64,000 nucleotides of DNA from Tersicoccus mangrovi (GTDB taxonomy: Bacteria > Actinomycetota > Actinomycetes > Actinomycetales > Micrococcaceae): positions 186,001 to 250,000 of the forward strand of contig NZ_JBAJMW010000001.1 in NCBI RefSeq assembly GCF_036881825.1. Direction: 5' to 3'. The notes beneath the pieces are model-generated. The model made no database searches and was not told where the DNA came from. It was given only the letters and a program-made list of their open reading frames with translations. Shown here one piece after another: positions 51,981 to 59,606 of the stretch (positions are counted from its first letter, which is position 1; each line of letters starts with the position of its first letter). Position numbers and translations under genes: made by a program.

Positions 51981-52613
51981 TCAGGCCCGGCGTTCGACGA
52001 CGCGGGCCATCGCGGTCATCACGCGATCGGTCACCTCGTCGATCCCGCCGATGCCGTCGACCGCGACGAGGATGCCACGGTCGGCGTACTCGTTCACGAC
52101 CGCGGAGGTCTGCTGCGTGTACAGGTCGAGCCGGTGCCGGATGACGGTCTCGTTGTCGTCCGTGCGGCCCTCCTCGGCGGCGCGGCTGAGCAGCCGGCGC
52201 ACCAGCTCCTCGTTGTCCGCGGTCAGCTGAAGCACGATGTCCAGGGTCTCGTTGCCGGCCGCGAGGATCGCGTCGAGTTCCTCGACCTGCGCGGTGGTGC
52301 GGGGGTAGCCGTCGAGCAGGAACCCTCCGGCAACGTCGGGCTCGGCCAGCCGCTCACGGACCATGTTGTTGGTCACCGAGTCGGGCACGAAGTCGCCCGC
52401 GTCCATGTACGCCTTCGCCTCGATCCCCAGCGGGGTTCCGCCCTTGACGTTGGCGCGGAAGATGTCACCGGTGGAGATCGCGACGATGTCGAGCCGCTCG
52501 CTGATGCGCGCGGCCTGGGTGCCCTTTCCGGATCCCGGCGGGCCGATGATCAGCATGCGCACGCCCGCGGCCGCCAGGGAATCGGTGTGTGCCTGAACGT
52601 CCGTCTGAGTCAT
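51981..52613 (-). CDS. adk: adenylate kinase
   Basis: Adk equilibrates ATP, ADP and AMP. The 210-residue protein has the P-loop IIGPPGSGKGTQAARISE, AISTGDIFRANV, the DGYPRTTAQ motif and a short lid without zinc cysteines. About 17 extra residues precede the first strand, so an internal start at Met20 is possible. The ATG overlaps the secY stop as ATGA. Confidence 0.96.
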   Translation of the reverse strand: MTQTDVQAHTDSLAAAGVRMLIIGPPGSGKGTQAARISERLDIVAISTGDIFRANVKGGTPLGIEAKAYMDAGDFVPDSVTNNMVRERLAEPDVAGGFLLDGYPRTTAQVEELDAILAAGNETLDIVLQLTADNEELVRRLLSRAAEEGRTDDNETVIRHRLDLYTQQTSAVVNEYADRGILVAVDGIGGIDEVTDRVMTAMARVVERRA

Positions 52614-53920
52614 CGCAGGAGCCCTTCATAGTGTCGTTGCTGCAGTTGCGCGTCGATCTGCTTGACCGTCTCCAGCCCGACGCCGACGACGATCAGCAGC
52701 GACGTGCCACCGAACGGGAAGTTCTGGTTCGCCTGGAACGCGACGAGGGCGATCAGCGGGATCAGCGCGACGAGCGCCAGGTAGATCGCGCCCGGCAGGG
52801 TGATCCGCGAGAGCACGTACTGCAGGTACTGCTCGGTCGGACGCCCGGCCCGGATGCCGGGGATGAACCCGCCGTACTTCTTCATGTTGTCGCTCACCTC
52901 GGTGGGGTTGAAGGTGATGGACACGTAGAAGTACGTGAAGAAGACGATCAGCAGGGCGTACAGCACCATGTACAGCGGGTGATCACCGCGCGTGAGGTAG
53001 TTGTTGATCCACACGACCCAGGCGGCCGGCTCCTGGCCCGCCTTCGGGGTGTTGAACTGGGCGAGCAGGCTCGGCAGGTACAGCATCGAGGACGCGAAGA
53101 TCACGGGGATCACGCCGGCCATGTTGACCTTGATCGGGATGTACGTCGTCGTGCCGCCCACCGTGCGCCGTCCGACCATCCGCTTGGCGTACTGGACCGG
53201 GATGCGGCGCTGGGACTGTTCGACGAAGACGACGGCGGCGACGACCACGAGGCCGAGGACGATGACGAGCAGGAAGGTGCCCCAGCCCTTGGTGGTGAGG
53301 ATCGCGCCGAGGGAGCTCGGGAAGCCGGCGGCCACGGACGTGAAGATGAGGATCGACATGCCGTTGCCGACGCCCTTCTCCGTCACCAGCTCGCCGAGCC
53401 ACATGATCAGGCCGGTACCGGCCGTCAGCGTGACGATGAGCAGGATGATCGTGACCGGGTCGTCGTTCGGGATCACCGGGTACGGGCAGTTGTTCAGCAG
53501 CGCGCCGGACCGGGCGAGCGTGACGATCGTCGTCGCGTTCAGCACGCCGAGACCGATGGTCAGGTAGCGGGTGTACTGCGTGAGCTTGCCCTGCCCGGTC
53601 TGCCCCTCCTCCCACAGCGTCTGGAAGTAGGGGATCACGACGCGCAGCAACTGGATGATGATGCTCGCGGTGATGTACGGCATGATGCCGAGCGCGAAGA
53701 TCGACACCTGCAGCAGCGCACCGCCGCTGAACAGGTTGACCAGCTGGTAGACGCCGCCCGAGGTGTTGCCGAGGGCGAGGCACTGCTGCACGTTGGCGTA
53801 GTCGACGCCCGGGGACGGGATGTAGGCACCCGCCCGGTAGATGGCGATGGCCGCCAGCGTGAACAACAACTTGCGTCGCAGATCGGGCGTCCGGAACGCC
53901 CGTCCAAGTGCGCTGAGCAA
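52610..53920 (-). CDS. secY: preprotein translocase subunit SecY
   Basis: SecY is the protein-conducting channel of the Sec system. The 436-residue protein has ten membrane helices, starting RAFRTPDLRRKLLFTLAAIAIYRAGAYIPSPGVD, with the plug region, GIMPYITASIIIQLL, and the ribosome-binding loops (RMVGRRTVGGTTTYIPIKVN). The only start that gives the family N-terminus is TTG at 53920, preceded by a strong AGGAGG four bases away. A hairpin after rplO and a TACACT hexamer upstream suggest a separate secY-adk-map transcript. Confidence 0.95.
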   Translation of the reverse strand: MLSALGRAFRTPDLRRKLLFTLAAIAIYRAGAYIPSPGVDYANVQQCLALGNTSGGVYQLVNLFSGGALLQVSIFALGIMPYITASIIIQLLRVVIPYFQTLWEEGQTGQGKLTQYTRYLTIGLGVLNATTIVTLARSGALLNNCPYPVIPNDDPVTIILLIVTLTAGTGLIMWLGELVTEKGVGNGMSILIFTSVAAGFPSSLGAILTTKGWGTFLLVIVLGLVVVAAVVFVEQSQRRIPVQYAKRMVGRRTVGGTTTYIPIKVNMAGVIPVIFASSMLYLPSLLAQFNTPKAGQEPAAWVVWINNYLTRGDHPLYMVLYALLIVFFTYFYVSITFNPTEVSDNMKKYGGFIPGIRAGRPTEQYLQYVLSRITLPGAIYLALVALIPLIALVAFQANQNFPFGGTSLLIVVGVGLETVKQIDAQLQQRHYEGLLR

Positions 53921-53975
53921 GTGTCCTCCTGGAAAGTCATGGGGTGGAAGCGGTGACCGCGGGCCACAGCTTGCC

Positions 53976-53981
53976 AGTGTA
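53976..53981 (-). promoter_or_regulatory. candidate -10 element of secY-adk-map
   Basis: TACACT on the minus strand lies 40 bases after the rplO terminator and about 55 bases before the secY TTG. No good -35 is seen. Confidence 0.4.
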
Positions 53982-54020
53982 TCGGTAGTGGATCCGGTGG
54001 CGGTGCCGGCCCCGGATGCG

Positions 54021-54062
54021 ACGAACTCCCGGCCGATGGCGAGCCATCGACCGGGAGTTCGT
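54021..54062 (-). terminator. terminator after rplO
   Basis: A 12-bp outer and 6-bp inner stem with a 4-base CGAG loop begin 58 bases after the rplO stop. C54033 and A54050 form a U-G wobble in minus-strand RNA. It is among the strongest hairpins in the window and should end the spc transcript before secY. Confidence 0.88.
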
Positions 54063-54119
54063 CTCACGGGCTGTCGGTCGGAACCGACGGAGCCGTCACG
54101 GGGGTCATGGACCGCCCGG

Positions 54120-54629
54120 TCAGAGCGCCGTGGTGGAACCGCCGGCGGCGGCGATCTTCTCGATCGCGCTGGCCGAGAACGCGTTCGCGGTGACGTTGAC
54201 CGCAACGCTGATCTCGCCGGAGCCGAGGACCTTGACCGGCTGGTTCTTGCGGACGGCACCCTTGGCGACCAGGGCGTCGACGTCCACCGTGCCACCGGCC
54301 GGGAACAGCTCCGCGAGCTTGTCCAGGTTCACGACCTGGAACTCGACGCGGAACGGGTTCGTGAAGCCGCGCAGCTTCGGCATCCGCATGTGCAGCGGGA
54401 GCTGGCCGCCGGCGAAGCCCGGACGGACCTGGTACCGGGCCTTGGTGCCCTTGGTACCGCGACCCGCGGTCTTGCCCTTGGAGCCCTCACCGCGACCGAC
54501 GCGGGTGCGGGCGGTCTTGGCGCCCGGCGCCGGCCGGAGGTGGTGGACCTTCAGCGCGTGGGTGGACGAGGCGCCCTCGACGGTCTCCTCGTTCGTGTTC
54601 GTGTTCGCAGTGTTGTCCGCGATGCTCAC
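54120..54629 (-). CDS. rplO: 50S ribosomal protein uL15
   Basis: uL15 is a late-assembly 50S protein. The 169-residue sequence has LKVHHLRPAPGAKTARTRVGRGEGSKGKTAGRGTKG and GFAGGQLPLHMRMPKLRGF. The first 25 or so residues are an Asn/Thr/Glu-rich extension. The GTG start overlaps the rpmD stop as GTGA. It is the last gene before a strong terminator. Confidence 0.97.
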   Translation of the reverse strand: MSIADNTANTNTNEETVEGASSTHALKVHHLRPAPGAKTARTRVGRGEGSKGKTAGRGTKGTKARYQVRPGFAGGQLPLHMRMPKLRGFTNPFRVEFQVVNLDKLAELFPAGGTVDVDALVAKGAVRKNQPVKVLGSGEISVAVNVTANAFSASAIEKIAAAGGSTTAL

Positions 54630-54826
54630 TTTGCCTCCTCGACCTTCACCAGGTGCGACACCGTGTGGATCATGCCCAGGGTCACGGCGTCCGCATCACG
54701 CTCGACCGTGTGGCCGATGCGCTTGAGGCCGAGCGAACGCAGCGTGTCCCGCTGGTTCTGCTTGCCCCCGATCACGGAGCGGATCTGGGTCACCTTCAGC
54801 TTGCCTTCGTACGTCGGCGCAGCCAT
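54626..54826 (-). CDS. rpmD: 50S ribosomal protein uL30
   Basis: The 66-residue protein MAAPTYEGKLKVTQIRSVIG with NQRDTLRSLGLKRIGHTVER and IHTVSHLVKVEE is a normal uL30. I chose the ATG at 54826, two bases after the rpsE stop; a GTG at 54832 would overlap that stop by four bases and add two residues. Confidence 0.97.
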   Translation of the reverse strand: MAAPTYEGKLKVTQIRSVIGGKQNQRDTLRSLGLKRIGHTVERDADAVTLGMIHTVSHLVKVEEAK

Positions 54827-54828
54827 GG

Positions 54829-55578
54829 TCACGCACCTGCCTTCTGGATCGACCGCAGCAGCGGGGCGGGGACGACCTGGTCCATGGGCAGGCCACGACG
54901 GGCCGCCACGGACTGGGGCTCCTCGAGGCCCTTGAGCGCCTCCACCGTCGCGTGGACGATGTTGATGGCGTTCGAGGAACCCAGCGACTTGGAGAGCACG
55001 TCGTGGATACCGGCGCACTCGAGCACGGCGCGCACCGGACCACCGGCGATCACACCGGTACCCGGAGTGGCCGGACGCAGCATGACGACGCCGGCAGCGG
55101 CCTCACCCTGCACGCGGTGCGGGATGGTGCGGTCCTCGATGCGGGGGACGCGGAAGAAGGACTTCTTCGCCTCCTCGACGCCCTTGGCGATCGCGGCCGG
55201 CACCTCCTTGGCCTTGCCGTAACCGACACCGACCATCCCGTTGCCGTCACCGACGACGACGAGGGCGGTGAAGGAGAACCGGCGGCCACCCTTGACGACC
55301 TTGGCGACGCGGTTGATGTTCACGACGCGCTCGAGGAACTTGTCCCGGTCGTCGTCGCGGCCACCACGGCCGCCACGGCCACCGTCACGGCCACCGCGAC
55401 CACCGTCGCGCCCGCCGCGACCGCCACGGTCACCGCGACCGCCGCGGTCACCACGAGCACTGTCGGCGCGAGCGCCGCTCTCGGTGCGCGCGCTGTCTCC
55501 GGTGGCGCCGGCGCTGCCCGTGGCGGGCGCCTCTGCGTTGTTCACCACAGTGTCCTTCTCGTTGTTCTGCTCGCTCAC
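54829..55578 (-). CDS. rpsE: 30S ribosomal protein uS5 with N-terminal Arg-Gly-Gly domain
   Basis: uS5 lines the mRNA entry channel and affects decoding fidelity. The conserved core (about residues 78-249: FLERVVNINRVAKVVKGGRRFSFTALVVVGDGNGMVGVGYGKAKEV ... ) is normal. The first 77 residues are an extension: an acidic/Ala-rich part and then, at residues 42-74, an array of RGG, RGD and RDGG units coded by 55357-55455. Total length is 249, against about 170-200 usual. The GTG start overlaps the rplR stop. Confidence 0.97.
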   Translation of the reverse strand: MSEQNNEKDTVVNNAEAPATGSAGATGDSARTESGARADSARGDRGGRGDRGGRGGRDGGRGGRDGGRGGRGGRDDDRDKFLERVVNINRVAKVVKGGRRFSFTALVVVGDGNGMVGVGYGKAKEVPAAIAKGVEEAKKSFFRVPRIEDRTIPHRVQGEAAAGVVMLRPATPGTGVIAGGPVRAVLECAGIHDVLSKSLGSSNAINIVHATVEALKGLEEPQSVAARRGLPMDQVVPAPLLRSIQKAGA

Positions 55579-55958
55579 AGTGCCAGCCCCTTCTCGCGGG
55601 CGCCCTCGGCGACCGCGGCCACACGGCCGTGGTACTTGTTGCCCGCGCGGTCGAACACGACGCTCGCCACGCCGGCGGCCTGGGCGCGCTCAGCGACCAG
55701 TTCGCCGACCCGACGGGCCTTGGCGGTCTTGTCGGCCTCGAGGGACCGCAGGTCGGCCTCGAGGGTCGACGCCGACGCGAGGGTGACCCCGCGGGTGTCG
55801 TCGACGACCTGGACGAAGACGTGACGGCTCGAGCGGGTGACGACCAGCCGGGGCCGGACGGTCGTGCCGCTGACGTGCTTGCGGCCACGGACCTGGCGGC
55901 GAGCACGGGCAGCGGCCTTGCTCCTGCCCTTGATGACGGAGATCCCGATGGGAGTCAT
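55575..55958 (-). CDS. rplR: 50S ribosomal protein uL18
   Basis: uL18 binds 5S rRNA in the central protuberance. The 127-residue sequence has RSKAAARARRQVRGRKHVSGTTVRPRLVVTRSSRHVFVQVVDD and VVFDRAGNKYHGRVAAVAEGAREKGLAL. It begins two bases after the rplF stop and overlaps rpsE at its end. Confidence 0.97.
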   Translation of the reverse strand: MTPIGISVIKGRSKAAARARRQVRGRKHVSGTTVRPRLVVTRSSRHVFVQVVDDTRGVTLASASTLEADLRSLEADKTAKARRVGELVAERAQAAGVASVVFDRAGNKYHGRVAAVAEGAREKGLAL

Positions 55959-55960
55959 GT

Positions 55961-56497
55961 TTACTTACCAGCCTTTCCGACCTTGCGGCGGATCTGCTCG
56001 CCTGCATACCGGATGCCCTTGCCCTTGTAGGGGTCGGGACGGCGCAGTTTGCGGATGTTCGCAGCGACCTCGCCGACGCGCTGCTTGTCGATGCCGGCGA
56101 CGGTGAGCCGGTTGGGGCCCTCCACCGTGAAGGTGATGCCGTCGGGGGCCTTGACCGGGACCGGGTGGGAGTACCCCAGCGCGAACTCGAGGTCCGCACC
56201 CCGCGCCTGGACGCGGTAGCCGGTGCCGACGATCTCGAGCTTCTTCTCGTAGCCGGCGGTCACGCCGACGATGAGGTTGTTGATCAGGGACCGCGTCAGG
56301 CCGTGCAGCGAGCGGGACTCCCGCTCGTCGTTCGGCCGGGAGACGGTCAGAGTGCCCTCGTCCAGCGCGACCTCGATGGGGCTGGCCACGGTGTGGCTCA
56401 GCTCGCCCTTGGGGCCCTTGACGCTGACCTGGCTGCCGTCGATGGTGACATCGACACCGGCGGGCACGGCGATCGGGAGACGTCCGATTCGTGACAT
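55961..56497 (-). CDS. rplF: 50S ribosomal protein uL6
   Basis: uL6 lies near the sarcin-ricin loop. The 178-residue sequence MSRIGRLPIAVPAGVDVTIDG ... GYSHPVPVKAPDGITFTVEGPNRLTVAGIDKQRVGEVAANIRKLRRPDPYKGKGIRY is typical of the two-domain family. It is located between rpsH and rplR with short spacers. Confidence 0.97.
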   Translation of the reverse strand: MSRIGRLPIAVPAGVDVTIDGSQVSVKGPKGELSHTVASPIEVALDEGTLTVSRPNDERESRSLHGLTRSLINNLIVGVTAGYEKKLEIVGTGYRVQARGADLEFALGYSHPVPVKAPDGITFTVEGPNRLTVAGIDKQRVGEVAANIRKLRRPDPYKGKGIRYAGEQIRRKVGKAGK

Positions 56498-56527
56498 GGT
56501 GCTTCGCTTCCTTTCGTGTGCCCGCGA

Positions 56528-56926
56528 CTACCAGACGTAGGCGAGGACTTCCCCGCCGACGCCCTTCTTGGCAGCCTGCTTGTCGGTCAGCAGACCGGAG
56601 GAGGTGGACAGGATCGCGATGCCGAGACCGCCGAGCACGTGCGGCAGGTTCGTGGACTTCGCGTACACCCGGAGACCGGGCTTGGAGATGCGGCGCACTC
56701 CGGCGATGGCACGCTCACGGTTCGGGCCGAACTTCAGCGCGATGGTGAGGTTCTTGCCCACGCGGGCATCCTCCTCGGACCATTCGGCGATGTAGCCCTC
56801 GGCCTTGAGGATGTCGGCGACGCGGCCCTTGAGCTTGCTGTAGGGCATGGTCACCGAGTCGTGGTGAGCGGAGTTGGCGTTGCGCAGGCGCGTCAGCATG
56901 TCTGCGACTGGGTCTGTCATGGTCAT
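56528..56926 (-). CDS. rpsH: 30S ribosomal protein uS8
   Basis: uS8 organises the central domain of 16S rRNA. The 132-residue sequence MTMTDPVADMLTRLRNANSAHHDSVTMPYSKLKGRVADILK ... LGGLGIAILSTSSGLLTDKQAAKKGVGGEVLAYVW is complete. It follows rplE after 79 bases; many actinobacteria carry the zinc form of S14 (rpsN/rpsZ) at this point, but no such frame fits in the gap. Confidence 0.97.
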   Translation of the reverse strand: MTMTDPVADMLTRLRNANSAHHDSVTMPYSKLKGRVADILKAEGYIAEWSEEDARVGKNLTIALKFGPNRERAIAGVRRISKPGLRVYAKSTNLPHVLGGLGIAILSTSSGLLTDKQAAKKGVGGEVLAYVW

Positions 56927-57005
56927 TGGGCTGGTGCCCTTCCTCGACGTGGTTTCCGCGCTGTGCCCCGGGTGGGACGGCGCGCGGACCTGCGGCGTAG
57001 TGGTG

Positions 57006-57593
57006 TCAGTCGGTGGTGAACGGGAAGCCCAGTGCGCGCAGGAGCGCGCGGCCCTCGTCGTCGGTCTTCGCCGTGGTCACCACGGTGATGTCCATGCCCC
57101 GCGTGCGATCGATCCGGTCCTGGTCGATCTCGTGGAACATGACCTGCTCGGTCAGGCCGAACGTGTAGTTGCCGTTGCCGTCGAACTGCTTCGGGCTCAG
57201 GCCGCGGAAGTCGCGGATGCGGGGCAGCGCGAGGCTGACCAGGCGGTCCACGAATTCCCACATGCGGTCACCGCGCAGCGTGGCGTGGGTACCGATGGGC
57301 ATGCCCTCGCGCAGCTTGAACTGGGCGATGGACTTGCGGGCCTTCGTGACCATCGGCTTCTGGCCGGTGATCGCCGTCAGGTCGCGCACGGCGCCCTCGA
57401 TCAGCTTCGAGTCCTTGGCCGCGTCGCCGACACCCATGTTCACGACGACCTTGACCAGGCCGGGAACCTGCATCGGGTTCGCGTAGGAGAACTCCTCCTG
57501 CAGCTTGGCGACGATCTCCTCGCGGTACTTCGCCTTCAGCCGCGGAGCGATCTTCTCCTCGGTGGTGCTGTTCATCTCTGTCGTCTCGCTCAT
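57006..57593 (-). CDS. rplE: 50S ribosomal protein uL5
   Basis: uL5 contacts 5S rRNA and P-site tRNA. The sequence PRLKAKYREEIVAKLQEEFSYANPMQVPGLVKVVVNMGVGDAAKD and RDFRGLSPKQFDGNGNYTFGLTEQVMF are typical. I chose the ATG at 57593, which overlaps the rplX stop; a GTG one codon earlier is also possible. The length is 195 residues, with a short extra N-terminus. Confidence 0.97.
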   Translation of the reverse strand: MSETTEMNSTTEEKIAPRLKAKYREEIVAKLQEEFSYANPMQVPGLVKVVVNMGVGDAAKDSKLIEGAVRDLTAITGQKPMVTKARKSIAQFKLREGMPIGTHATLRGDRMWEFVDRLVSLALPRIRDFRGLSPKQFDGNGNYTFGLTEQVMFHEIDQDRIDRTRGMDITVVTTAKTDDEGRALLRALGFPFTTD

Positions 57594-57961
57594 CACAGGT
57601 CCTTACCGGAGGCCTTGGCCACGCGGATACGCACGGTGCGCTGCCGGCCGTCGCGCTCGACGGTGTCGATCCGGTAGCCCACGCGGGTCGGCTTCTTGGT
57701 CTCGGGGTCGACGACGGCCACGTTGGAGATGTGGATCGGCGCCTCGACGTGCTCGATGCCACCGGTGCGCGTGCCCCGGTCGCTCTGCCCGGCCTTGGTG
57801 TGCTTGGTGACCCGGTTGATGCCCTCGACGAGCACCCGGTTGGTCTCGGGGAACACCTTCAGGACCTTGCCCTGCTTGCCCCGGTCACCGCCGCGCTCGG
57901 CGGTGGCGCCACTGATCACCTGGACCAGGTCGCCCTTCTTGATCTTGAACTTCTGAGCCAT
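57593..57961 (-). CDS. rplX: 50S ribosomal protein uL24
   Basis: uL24 initiates 50S assembly and has a KOW motif. The 122-residue sequence KIKKGDLVQVISGATAERGGDRGKQGKVLKVFPETNRVLVEGINRVTKHTK is typical, with VDPETKKPTRVGYRID near the end. It lies three bases after rplN. Confidence 0.97.
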   Translation of the reverse strand: MAQKFKIKKGDLVQVISGATAERGGDRGKQGKVLKVFPETNRVLVEGINRVTKHTKAGQSDRGTRTGGIEHVEAPIHISNVAVVDPETKKPTRVGYRIDTVERDGRQRTVRIRVAKASGKDL

Positions 57962-57964
57962 GGG

Positions 57965-58333
57965 TCAGAGCACCTCCGGCGCCAGCGAGATGATCTTCAT
58001 GAAGCGCTTGTCGCGCAGCTCACGCCCGACGGGCCCGAAGATACGGGTGCCGCGGGGGTCGCCGTCGTTCTTCAGGATCACTGCGGCGTTCTCGTCGAAC
58101 TTGATGTAGGACCCGTCGGGACGACGGCGCTCCTTCTTGGTGCGGACGATGACGGCCTTGACGACGTCACCCTTCTTGACGTTGCCACCGGGGATCGCGT
58201 CCTTGACGGTGGCGACGATCACGTCACCGATGCCTGCATAGCGACGTCCGGAACCGCCGAGAACACGGATGGTGAGGATCTCCTTCGCCCCCGTGTTGTC
58301 GGCGACCTTCAGTCGCGACTCCTGCTGAATCAC
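57965..58333 (-). CDS. rplN: 50S ribosomal protein uL14
   Basis: uL14 forms an intersubunit bridge. The 122-residue sequence MIQQESRLKVADNTGAKEILTIRVLGGSGRRYAGIGDVIVATVKDAIPGGNVKKGDVVKAVIVRT is highly conserved (given only as motif landmarks: VADNTGAKE, GGNVKKGDVV). It starts with GTG, has AGGAG upstream, and is the first gene of the spc cluster after a 210-base gap with two hairpins. Confidence 0.97.
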   Translation of the reverse strand: MIQQESRLKVADNTGAKEILTIRVLGGSGRRYAGIGDVIVATVKDAIPGGNVKKGDVVKAVIVRTKKERRRPDGSYIKFDENAAVILKNDGDPRGTRIFGPVGRELRDKRFMKIISLAPEVL

Positions 58334-58418
58334 TGTGTACTCCTGTCGTCGTACCGGTTCTTCCGCTCTCTGCCGGGAACCCGGGGAGGAAGGAAGCCTG
58401 GTCGAACGGATATGGACT

Positions 58419-58481
58419 GCGCGGGCCGTCCGGACCCGCGGGCCGGGCCGGAGCGGGGGATCGCTCCCCCGCCACCGGCCC
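58419..58481 (-). terminator. tandem hairpins between rpsQ and rplN
   Basis: A smaller hairpin (GCGGG ... CCCGC, about 58420-58439) is followed by a large one: 7-bp outer stem (58445-58451 with 58475-58481) and 7-bp inner stem (58453-58459 with 58466-58472) with a small interior loop. They lie in the 210-base gap after rpsQ, so they probably end or attenuate the S10 transcript. Bases 58334-58418 and 58482-58543 hold no gene. Confidence 0.7.
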
Positions 58482-58543
58482 CGCGCCTCTGCCCTCCCCC
58501 GCCGTCGCGCGATGCGACTATGGGAACGAGGGGCAGAGAGAGT

Positions 58544-58849
58544 TTACTTGGCCTTTTCGACGATCTCGACCAGGCGCCACCGCTTGGAGGCGGACAGCGG
58601 GCGGGTCTCGCTGATCAGGACCAGGTCGCCGATGCCGGCGGTGTTCTGCTCGTCGTGCGCCTTGACCTTCGAGGTCCGTCGCAGCACCTTGCCGTAGAGG
58701 GCGTGCTTGACGCGGTCCTCGACCTCGACGACGACGGTCTTGTCCATCTTGTCGGACACGACGTAGCCGCGGCGGGTCTTGCGGTCACCGCGGGACTTCT
58801 CGCCGGTGCCTTCGCCCGCGGCCTTGTTCTCGGTCACGTTCTCACTCAC
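58544..58849 (-). CDS. rpsQ: 30S ribosomal protein uS17
   Basis: uS17 is an early-assembly 30S protein with an OB fold. The conserved part RKTRRGYVVSDKMDKTVVVEVEDRVKHALYGKVLRRTSKVKAHDE follows about 22 extra N-terminal residues; the total is 101. The GTG start overlaps the rpmC stop as GTGA. It is the last gene of the S10 group. Confidence 0.97.
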   Translation of the reverse strand: MSENVTENKAAGEGTGEKSRGDRKTRRGYVVSDKMDKTVVVEVEDRVKHALYGKVLRRTSKVKAHDEQNTAGIGDLVLISETRPLSASKRWRLVEIVEKAK

Positions 58850-59187
58850 TTGGTCTCATCCTCGCTCGATGCGGCGGCGGACTCGTCCGCCGGCGTCTCG
58901 TCGGCCTTCTTCGAACGCCGGGTGGCCTTCTTCTCGGGCTGCGCCGGCTCGGCCGCCTTCGCGACGGTCGGGCGGATGCCCAGCTCGCGCTCACGCAGCA
59001 GCGTGTAGATGCGGGCGATGTCCCGCTTCACGGCCTTGAGCCGGCCGTGGTTCTCGAGCTGCCCGGTCGCGGACTGGAAGCGCAGGTTGAACAGCTCTTC
59101 CTTCGACTTGCGCAGCTCCTCGCCCAGCCGGTCGTTGTCCAGCTCGGCGAGCTGTTCGATGGCCAGGTCCTTGGTCCCCACTGCCAT
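58846..59187 (-). CDS. rpmC: 50S ribosomal protein uL29 with C-terminal extension
   Basis: uL29 sits at the tunnel exit near the SRP and trigger-factor site. The helical-hairpin core (LAELDNDRLGEELRKSKEELFNLRFQSATGQLENHGRLKAVKRDIARIYTLLRERE, about residues 12-72) is normal. A tail of about 40 residues rich in Ala, Lys and Glu follows, giving 113 residues instead of about 65-75. Confidence 0.96.
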   Translation of the reverse strand: MAVGTKDLAIEQLAELDNDRLGEELRKSKEELFNLRFQSATGQLENHGRLKAVKRDIARIYTLLRERELGIRPTVAKAAEPAQPEKKATRRSKKADETPADESAAASSEDETK

Positions 59188-59189
59188 GT

Positions 59190-59606
59190 CTATTCACCAC
59201 CTTCGCGACGCACGATGCGCGCCTTGCACGGGAGCTTGTGGATGGCCAGGCGCAGCGCCTCACGCGCCACCTCGTCGGTGACACCGGAGAGCTCGAAGAG
59301 CACGCGTCCGGGCTTGACGTTGGCGATCCACCATTCGGGCGAACCCTTACCGGATCCCATGCGGGTCTCGGCGGGCTTCTTGGTCAGCGGGCGATCCGGG
59401 TAGATGTTGATCCAGACCTTGCCGCCACGCTTGATGTGACGAGTCATCGCGATACGAGCGGCTTCGATCTGCCGGTTCGTGATGTAGGCCGGGGTCAGCG
59501 CCTGGATGCCGTAGTCACCGAAGGTGACCTGGGTACCGCCCGTGGCCTGCCCGGAGCGACCCGGGTGGTGCTGCTTGCGGTACTTCACTCGGCGTGGGAT
59601 CAGCAT
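59190..59606 (-). CDS. rplP: 50S ribosomal protein uL16
   Basis: uL16 shapes the A site of the 50S. The 138-residue sequence MLIPRRVKYRKQHHPGRSGQATGGTQVTFGDYGIQAL ... GGKVWINIYPDRPLTKKPAETRMGSGKGSPEWWIANVKPGRVLFEL is complete. It is tightly packed between rpsC and rpmC. Confidence 0.97.
   Translation of the reverse strand: MLIPRRVKYRKQHHPGRSGQATGGTQVTFGDYGIQALTPAYITNRQIEAARIAMTRHIKRGGKVWINIYPDRPLTKKPAETRMGSGKGSPEWWIANVKPGRVLFELSGVTDEVAREALRLAIHKLPCKARIVRREGGE

Noticed and set aside
56927..57005. Hidden rpsN/rpsZ between rplE and rpsH
   Set aside because: The gap is only 79 bases and encodes no CxxC zinc ribbon; an S14 protein needs about 180 bases.
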